From assembly GCF_027887165.1 (NCBI RefSeq), contig NC_077232.1:17545755-17609754 (forward strand): 64,000 bases of DNA. The letters run 5' to 3'. Both the position numbers and the translations under genes were made by a program. This DNA is from Monodelphis domestica. Its lineage: Eukaryota; Chordata; Mammalia; Didelphimorphia; Didelphidae. The notes beneath the pieces are model-generated. The model did not search any database. It worked only from the letters and a program-made list of their open reading frames with translations, and was not told the DNA's origin. This document shows positions 56,616 to 64,000 of the stretch, piece by piece. Each line of letters starts with the position of its first letter. Position 1 is the first letter of the stretch.

Positions 56616-57554
56616 TGAAGATTGGATTTGGCTCTCCCCTGATTATAACAATGAAGGTTCTTAGCTCTTCCTTGACAGTGAAGATTAAATTGAAATCCCC
56701 TGTCTATTTTTAGATGTTAATCTCCAAAGTGTTAACTCAGTATTTAAAGTAGATCTACCCATTTTAACTACAAAAAAAGTGTTAACTAACTACAAAAAGT
56801 ATTAACTAACCACAAAAGGTGTTAACTAACCACAAGTGTTAACTAACTTAGGTGTGACACCCATTTGATACATTGAGTGGACAGTCCTGGAGAGGAGCAT
56901 CTACTGTGATTGGTAGATGTAAAATTTAGGGGAGATGACACAAGAGAAAAAGATCTTTAAATAGAGGAAACAGAGCTACACAGGATCAATCGATGGATCA
57001 AGAGTCATTCAGTCATTCGGAGTTAAACTGGAAGTGATCAGTCACTTGGACTTGGAGTGAAGAAGAGTCACTAGGAGGAGAGACTGGAAGAAGTCACTCA
57101 GAGAGACTGGAAGAATCATCAGACACTTGAAGAGAGACTGGAAGACAAACACTCAGACTTGGAGTGAAGATACTTGGCTGTGGAACTGGACCCCTGGAGG
57201 AGCTCATGCAGGAGACCTCTGACTGCTTTCCTTTTAGATGGTCACCATGGTGAGTGTAAAGGCTGATTTAGTTTCCTTACCCTTTTTGGAGGTGTGAACC
57301 CCCGAGAAAGGCCCATTGTCTTGAGTCCTTTCCCCTGGCTGGGGCTTAGAATCTCTACCTGGCTTTGAGGAAGCCAGAGCAATCCCTCCTTCCCTCTCTC
57401 CGCTTTTCTCTCTTCCTTAATATCTTCTCTCTATTGTAAAAATAAACTACCAATAAATTACATTTTACTTTAGTAATTCATTTTGGGATTTAGAAATTAA
57501 ATCCCTGGCAACCACCAATTTTAATATTCAAGTCCAACTACAAAAAAATCTAAC
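56616..57554 (+). mobile_element. Solo LTR, family A relative (forward)
   Basis: Shares with the LTRs at 23493 and 63187 the blocks aacaatgaagg, ctactgtgattggtagatgt and the gatgacacaagagaaaa region. It ends ccaactacaaaaaaatctaaca. Flanks ggta and ggtt are a near-match 4-bp duplication. A TATA-like tctttaaatag lies near 56955 and aataaa near 57440. A fossil without internal region. Confidence 0.8.
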
Positions 57555-57559
57555 AGGTT

Positions 57560-57741
57560 AGGAAAACCAATTGGCAAGAAAAAAATGTATTTGTAGACTG
57601 GAGATATACAGGCCAGTGTAAATGCTGGTCAGTTTTTTGTTACCCCATATTTTTATCAACTTATGAAGTATAATTATTTTTGTAAACATTTTTATTTTTC
57701 TCTTCCTTGTCCCCATCCATTAAATATTGTTACACTTTTAG

Positions 57742-57786
<45 letters not shown>

Positions 57787-58872
57787 TAAAAGTGAGTCAG
57801 GGACAAAATCAGGCTGAACAGAAATTCTCTATGAGCTCGTTGGGCATGGGCAATAAGGGACAAAAGACTAAGAATGGGATAAGGAGACAGCAACTACATA
57901 CACTACTTTTATACAAAGCTTAGTCTAAACTTTACACTCAAAAGTGAATATAGTCAAGATTTGAAAATTTAGACAGATTTTAGTCACAAAAGTGATGAGA
58001 GGAAAAATTTATTACTAAAAAGTCAATTGGGGATTTTTTTGATGAAGAAAGGGAAGAAAGACAAGGAAAGGGGAACAGCAAGCAGATTGCATGCCTGTAT
58101 GGTAGTGAAGATGAAAGATTAAGCAAAACAGATTTTACTGTTTAGCTGCATTCAATTCATACAAATGTACATAAATGTTAGTCATATGAGATAAACGTGT
58201 TTAAACATCTTATGATGGGAGAAATTATAGCTATTGTACAAAAGCACTTGCAAACTTCTTACAAAACCTATTTGTTTAAAAAATAATAAAATGAAATATT
58301 AAGCCCATGGTCTGATCTAAAGCCACTATTGCATTCTTTGAATATATGTATGAAATTTCCTGTTTAGCCAGAAAACTGGTGTTCCCAGATACACTAGATT
58401 ATATTGTGAGGGAGGTCGATTTTTAAAAAGTCTATTATATGCAGTTGAGTGTTGAAAATGTTAAAGATAAAAAAAACAAATTTGTTTTCATTCAGTATTA
58501 GTTTAGTTCAAAACATAGCAAACTCCAACCAGGTGCTACCAGATGACCAGTTATTGCTTAGCTAACTAGGTATAAAGTTTTACATATACATTAATATCAA
58601 TAGTTTTATTACAAGTTGTGTAAAATGAACTATAGTTTAAAAAATGGAGAGATTAGGTTGCTCCTGAAACTGACTGTAGAGCATGTAAAATGATTTTATT
58701 GGATTCTGTTTGACTGTAATCAATTTAAAAAGATGTATGTTGTAGAAAAAGTTGCAGAATTTTAAAAAATCTGCTTTTAATTTATTCTTTTTGTATTAAG
58801 AATTTGTATCCTTTACATTTTGCAAAACAGTGTTATCAACACTTATTAAAGCATTTTCAAAGTGAAAAAAAA
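57560..58872 (+). pseudogene. Possible processed retrocopy of an unidentified 3'UTR
   Basis: About 1.3 kb of AT-rich, non-repetitive-looking sequence that ends cttattaaagcattttcaaag followed by an A run, as an mRNA 3' end with ATTAAA signal and tail would. It includes a (CA)n run at 57748-57784. I cannot name the parent gene and no coding frame is visible. Confidence 0.35.
57748..57784 (+). repeat. (CA)n microsatellite
   Basis: About 18 uninterrupted CA units. Confidence 0.97.
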
Positions 58873-59230
58873 TCTAACAGTTATAAAAATGGAGATTTGA
58901 ACCCTAGACTTCAATCCCCAGAAGTCCTTGGTATTTCCCAGAATTCCCTATAATCTCACCTGAGTCTCCACCTGGGCGAGATCACAATTAGTATTTTAAC
59001 TGACAGTAACACCTACCTCTCCTTCTTCTATGCTCTGCTCTTCCATTGCAATGATGTAGCAAGTAAGCTAAGCACGGGGGTTCTGAATGGGCTAATCAGC
59101 CATGTGCAAAAACGTGGTTTTATTCTGTATCCTTGATTTCTTTATTATTTTGTATCCTTAATTCTAATAATCCTTAATAAACCCTTTAAAATATAATATT
59201 TTATTACTATAGACTTTTTTGATTTTACAC
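58873..59230 (-). mobile_element. Possible LTR remnant (family E relative)
   Basis: In reverse, ggacttctggggattgaagtc followed by tcaaatctccattttt resembles 48170-48215. Limits are uncertain. Confidence 0.35.
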
Positions 59231-59231
59231 A

Positions 59232-59480
59232 GTGATAGTGGTTGTTATTCGGTTGTGTTCAATCCTGCCCAACTCTCTGTGACCTTATTTGGGGTTTTCT
59301 GAGCAAAAATACTGAATTGGTTTCCATCTCCTTCTCTGACTCATTTTACAGAGGAGTAAACTGAGGCAAACAGGGTAAAATGATATGCCCAGGATCACAT
59401 AGCTAGTAAGTGTAGGAGACTAGATTTGAACTCAGGAAGATGTTTCCTGATTCCAAGATCAGTGCTTTATTCACTTGAGA
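59232..59480 (-). repeat. CORE-SINE, second marsupial subtype (reverse, full length)
   Basis: gttgtgttcaatcctgccca, gggttttctgagcaaaaata, acagaggagtaaactgaggc, ccaggatcacatagctagta and ttgaactcaggaagatg. Confidence 0.88.
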
Positions 59481-60220
59481 GAAATAATTTGACTCCTACC
59501 CTAGTTTGGGAGACCCTTGCTCATCTTAAATCAATAAAAATAAAAATAATGAAACATGATTAGTTCTGATCAGTATTCTCTGGTTGAATGTGATTCCGTA
59601 AGGGTGGTGAATAGCTACTCATTATTAATAGGCAATAATCAGAAGTAACTAGGCATAGGTTAGAATCCAGTAGGTTAAGAGTCTTTCCTCTCACGTCAAA
59701 TTTTATCTTGTCAGTATTGCTTGAAGGAGGCTTTTATCTGGATGTCTTAAGCTTCAGTGGAAAGACCTGAGATATTCCACTCTGAACCCTCCCTCCTCAT
59801 GACCCATGACCCATGATGAGAGATTTGGCCCAATAGCCAATCATTTCAACTTGAGGTCTGTTGCTAAGGTGCCCAGGACCCGTTGCTAAGAGGGGGTGTC
59901 TTAAAGATGGGCTGTAGATAGGCTGGTTGCTTTCTGTCTGCCCACTTTATGATTTGGTAGCAACATGACCAAGTGGAGTGCCAAGGAGTCGAAGTTCACC
60001 AATGAGATAAGTCCCTGGTGTATGGACTAGCCAGGCATACAAGGATGGGGCTGGGCACCAAAGGGAATAAAGGTAGGGATCTCAGACCAGGAGGAAGGTC
60101 TAGGGTCCTATTTGTTGGAGGGGGCCAGATTCTCCTAACAAATCAGTTTTGGGTTTCGAGCTCTGCCTAAGTAGTTTGATTGGTGCTAGAGGGCATCCTT
60201 CTATAAATAACTAGGTGCAT
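59481..60220. other. No gene seen; LTR-like sequence possible
   Basis: Unassigned. The stretch 59650-60150 contains an aataaa near 60070 and could be an LTR, but no ends or second copy were found. Confidence 0.3.
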
Positions 60221-60224
60221 GTGG

Positions 60225-60945
60225 AATAGAGAAAACTCAGAGACACACTGGAGAGGACCAGGAAGGAATGGGGAGAAGTTTCTGCAGAAGGTGGGATTTG
60301 AATGAGGGTCTTGAGGGAAGCCAGGGAAACAAAGAAAGAGGTAAGGAAGGAGAGGATTCCATGCAGGAGTAAGATGGAACAGTGTAACAGCATTAAGTGG
60401 GGGAAATGGATCATCCTGTGAGAAGAGCAGCAAAAAGCTCAGTTTGGCTGCATTGTAGAGTTTATGGGGGAGAAGAAAGTGTTTAACTGGAAAGGTAGGA
60501 AGGGGACAGGCTATGAAGAATTTTAAATGACAGAGGACTTTATATTGGCTTCTAGAGGCAGATAGAGGCCTAGACTTAAGAAGACCTGAGTTCAAATTCA
60601 TCCTCAGATACTTATTAGCTAGTTAATTATTAATTATTTATCCTAGTCAAGTCACTTATCTGATGACTGCCTCCAATTCCCCAACTACAAAACGAGGATA
60701 ATAAAAGCCCCTACTTTCCTGGGGTATTATGAACATCGTGTGCGATAATGTTTGTAAAAACACCTAGTGCTGTGCCTGGCACATAGAAAGTAGCTAATTG
60801 TGTTTTTTCTTGTTTCCTTCCCTGCTTCTGGAGGTAAAAGGGAAGCCTAGGAGTTATTGAATAAGAGAGTGACACGATCAGTCTGATGATGCTTTAGGAA
60901 AATCATCTTAGTACTCATGATGGATGATTCATAGTGAGGAGAGCC
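60225..60945 (+). repeat. Ancient unassigned interspersed repeat, split by a MIR
   Basis: Same repeat as at 46975-47262. The two halves (to about 60552 and from about 60830) are separated by a MIR and end at the retroviral LTR. Confidence 0.5.
60553..60805 (+). repeat. MIR-type SINE
   Basis: aagacctgagttcaaattca, tagtcaagtcacttatctga, aactacaaaacgaggataat and tgctgtgcctggcacataga span the element. Confidence 0.85.
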
Positions 60946-60946
60946 C

Positions 60947-61723
60947 TGTGGAAGAGGCATGAAGAAAGGGAGGATTTGCAGGACAAGGCAGACATGCAGA
61001 CCAAGGTGAAGGATCTGTCTGTCAATCAAGGTGAAGATTCCAAATGGAATGGTCCCAGGAGAGGCAGCTGGGGAGCCTGGCCAGAGGAGGAACTGAGACT
61101 TTGGCTCTGGGTTTACTGACCAGGAAAGAAACTTCTCTGATGTTTTCCTGACCTAGGCTGAGAGAGAGAGACCTTTGTGGTTTTTTGACAGAGCCTGGAC
61201 TTGAATTACTCAAGCAGAGATTATCTGACTGAAGAAAGAAGAAAAGAGGCTGTCTCTGGGGCCAGACTGACATTTCCCACACCCTCCTAAATCTCCCTGT
61301 AGATTAGGGACAACCTCATCCCTCTTACCTCAGTTTCAATCCTCATCCTGTTGTTCCCAAAAAAAACCCTTTACCTGAGAATAGAAGAGTGAAGAATATT
61401 TCTCTGAAATCTCATAGTTCCCCTGAGTTACTTAGAAGGTGGCTGACTAAGACCGGGGGAGGGGAAAGGGAGGCAAAAGGGTTGGTTGAAACCTGGGAGG
61501 TGAAGAGAGGAAGAGGGTAGGGAACATCTTAACTCATTAGCCACCGGTGATCAATAGGCAGCTCCAGAGTAATCCCCTTTAACAGTATCTCTCTAGCATT
61601 ATCTCTCATCTATCTCCATTGTAACTAGGTACCCTCAGGTGTCCCCTAGTAGCAGCTCTCTAGTCACAAGCCAGAGTACCCAGTTACAGCAACCAGACAT
61701 AGTTCCAAACAGATTATTTATTT
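60947..61723 (+). mobile_element. 5' LTR, family B, of an endogenous retrovirus
   Basis: Begins TGTGGAAGAGG and matches the solo LTR at 27538. It is followed after a few bases by tggcaccccaag, a primer-binding-site-like sequence starting with the usual TGG; I cannot assign the tRNA. The exact 3' end (…aca) is approximate. Confidence 0.75.
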
Positions 61724-63186
61724 TACAATTACAATTGGCACCCCAAGTTTGACTGAACCCCATGATCCTTTTACAAGCAGGGTAGTAAAGGAAGAAAGAC
61801 AAAATGTTCAAACAAGTTGTTTTTGGAGTGGTGGTCATTGCAGCCATTGCTTGCTTTTCAGTTTACCACATTTTGTATAGCAAATTTACCCATAGGTTAG
61901 TAGAAACTTTGGATTATGTAGGCAATGTAACAATGTCTGCTTTGCAGTTGCCATTCCAAAAGGAATTGGTACTCTGGCAGGTCCTGGGATAATTGTACAT
62001 AATCTTTATGGCTGTCTTGCAAACTCTGATGCAAGTGAAGAAGATATTTAGATTTGTGGTTCCCCTTAAAGTAGATAAGATTTTGGCTATTGATAACAAC
62101 CTGGAAGGCATGATTAAGGCTGTGTTTGAGCAATTGATTAAGGAAAAAGGGCTAGATCTGGTTATGGGCAAGGACAATGGGCAAACAGAGAATGTACCTC
62201 AGGAAAATGAAGGTAACAATGAAAACAAAGAGGTCACTAAGCTAACTAATAATTCTGGTATGATACACTCCAAAGCCCATAGACAATTCTCCTCTCAGGA
62301 ACTTGAATCCATAAAGTGCCATTTCCCTAAATTTATAGAAAATCCTTTCAAAAAACAAAAGGAGCTTAAATTAGCTTTCAGGATCTTTGATCCAGATTTT
62401 GAAGATGCTGAGTTCCTATTGTCAGAACTTTTCAACCCTCATGAACAGAGACAATTCCTGGAGAAGACTAGATCTGACAGCAATTTAACTAGCTGGCTAA
62501 CTGTAGAGCAAAGGGTGGATATGGACTTTGCCAATCCCACTTGCATGTCCTACCTGAGAAAATGTAGGGAGGATTTACTTCAGGCCATAAAACTATGCTG
62601 TTCAAAACCTAATGCATGGGCTAGGTTTGACAAGATCTTGCAGAGTAAAGGGGAACATCCTACCACATACATAGACCATCTGTCAGAGATGGAAGATTCC
62701 ATCTTAGGTTTAGAAGCTAACAGCAAGGAATCAGCTGGCCATGACTGTAGGCAATTTCTCAGGGGATGCACACCTAATTTAAAAACTTTTTTCAAAAACT
62801 ATTTCCCTAAGTATGACTCAGTGGGCTTGATCAAATTGATTGATACAGCAAGTTACCTACATGAAAATAATTCAGAACAGAGCAAACAAGCTCAAGACCT
62901 GAAGGAAAAGTTAGAGAGGACTGAAAATGATCTTAAACAAAAGGAAATTGATGAAATAAAAAATCTGAACATGGTTAGGACTTACACAAAATCTAGTTAC
63001 CAGAAACCTAGTTACAAGGAGAAACCAGTGCAGAGAGAGACTAGGAAATGTTTCTTTTGTCACAAGAAAGGTCACTTGATTAGAAATTGCTTTTTGAAGA
63101 AGAAACATGAGAGTAATAACAAAGACAAACAAAGTATACAAACTAGGTACAAGAAGTCTACTTGTTCACACTACAAATTAAAGTCC
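61724..63186 (+). mobile_element. Endogenous retrovirus leader and gag region (fossil)
   Basis: After the LTR and leader comes a gag-like region; a reading frame of about 400 codons covers 61993 to just past 63186. It has a capsid-like central part and a charged coiled-coil-like stretch rich in Glu/Lys. One CCHC zinc knuckle, CFFCHKKGHLIRNC (near 63047-63091), fits class I (gamma-like) Gag architecture. The element is broken, with at least one break in its own sequence plus interruption by another LTR at 63187. No pol or env is in the window. The long surviving frame suggests a moderately young insertion. Confidence 0.8.
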
Positions 63187-64000
63187 TGTGAATCTAAAAA
63201 TTTCTCAGTCTTGTGAATGTCAAAAATTCTCAGACTCTACCTTGGAACATTTGGTTGACCATTCCCCATTTTAAACAATGAAGGTACTTGATCAGGAATG
63301 TGAGAACTCTAACCTTACTCCACCCATACTTAAGCATACTTTAGGGGAAGATAAAGTTGTAAACTCCTTACTGAACAATGAAAAGTACTTAACCCATACG
63401 TATAGTGAGGCAAAAACCCTTAAACTAGGTCTATTTTTAGATCTAATACAAAAGGGTGCTAAGTACCTATGAAGGTCAAATTAATCACTAAAAGGTCAGG
63501 CAACTTGCAAACTTGCAAAGGGCAAAGAGGTGTGAACTTACTCAAAAGTTTTAGTCTACCCAGAGAAGTTGAGAACTAAAGAAGGTGTGAATTAAGAATG
63601 GTAAATCCTGTGAAAATGTCTACTGTGATTGGTAGATGTGAGAACTTAGGGAAGGTGACATAGGAGAAAATTCTCTTTAAAAGGAGGTTAGAAAGGCCTT
63701 TAAGGAAGTCAGCTTGCCAAAGCTGAATTGAAGGGCTCGGTGGCTGAACTTAGTTGAGCTGAGGAGCTGAACTGGTGGGTCTCTCTGAACATTAGAATCT
63801 TGCTTGGGACAAATCTTGTGGTGAGTGGATTAAAGACTGACTGATCTCTCTCTTAAGGCTTAAGCCTGGACTGGCCTAGCTCTTTTATCATTATTTCCTC
63901 TTACTGTCTCTCTCTCCCTTTCATTAATTCCTTTATTTGTATTAATTAAAATCTCTATAAAACCCAGCTGACTTGGGTATATTTAATATTTGGGAATTTT
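63187..64000 (+). mobile_element. LTR, family A, inserted in the gag-bearing ERV; runs off the right edge
   Basis: Begins TGTGAATCT and follows the reverse of the solo LTR at 23493-24371 nearly to its end; by that length about 70 bases lie beyond the window. Shared blocks include aggtacttgatcagg, ctactgtgattggtagatgt and the final cagctgacttgggta region. Whether it is a solo LTR or the 5' LTR of a second provirus cannot be told here. Confidence 0.85.

Overview
The window is metatherian (marsupial) nuclear DNA. Two host genes and one dead relative are recognisable, all on the minus strand: the 5' half of DTX4 (five coding exons between 14317 and 116, the rest lying off the left edge), the main coding exon of FAM111A (38232-36452), and a decayed FAM111B-like gene (about 50640-48960). 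Read along the minus strand the order is FAM111B-like, FAM111A, DTX4, which is the order and relative orientation I recall from human chromosome 11q12. The marsupial call rests on the SINEs: many copies of a tRNA-derived CORE-SINE with a gtgaccctgggcaagtcac core and a 3' tail ending in gatggaaggtaagggttt, alongside L1 copies and LTRs of types I associate with marsupials.

Layout. 1-15100: GC-rich DTX4 body and CpG-rich promoter, with old MIR-type SINEs and an approximately 840-bp polypyrimidine tract in intron 1. 15100-18200: transition to AT-rich DNA with old SINEs. 18250-28930: a nest of L1 elements, in which an old L1 is split by a younger 5'-truncated L1 (11-bp target duplication) and by a solo LTR (4-bp duplication). 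29900-30940: two LTRs in inverted, U3-to-U3 arrangement. 31600-36400: SINEs and a GATA microsatellite. 36452-38232: FAM111A. 38490-45420: more L1, a solo LTR, a hAT-like element and SINEs. 46200-46960: a GC-rich unique stretch that could be a promoter. 48100-50650: an LTR-like block, an L1 tail and the FAM111B-like pseudogene. 51400-60940: SINEs, L1 tails, a head-to-head pair of related LTRs and an A-tailed 3'UTR-like block. 60947-64000: an endogenous retrovirus fossil (LTR plus gag), itself interrupted by an LTR of a second family that runs off the right edge.

DTX4 encodes a Deltex-family E3 ubiquitin ligase. FAM111A encodes a PCNA-associated serine protease of DNA replication and antiviral restriction. 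The FAM111A exon keeps its His-Asp-Ser triad but carries one apparent single-base frameshift, so either the gene was lost recently or this base is an assembly error. The FAM111B-like copy has lost its catalytic His and carries several stops. I saw no novel multi-gene system, CRISPR array or convincing tRNA/rRNA gene. The most interesting signals are the FAM111 gene fates and the inverted LTR pairs.
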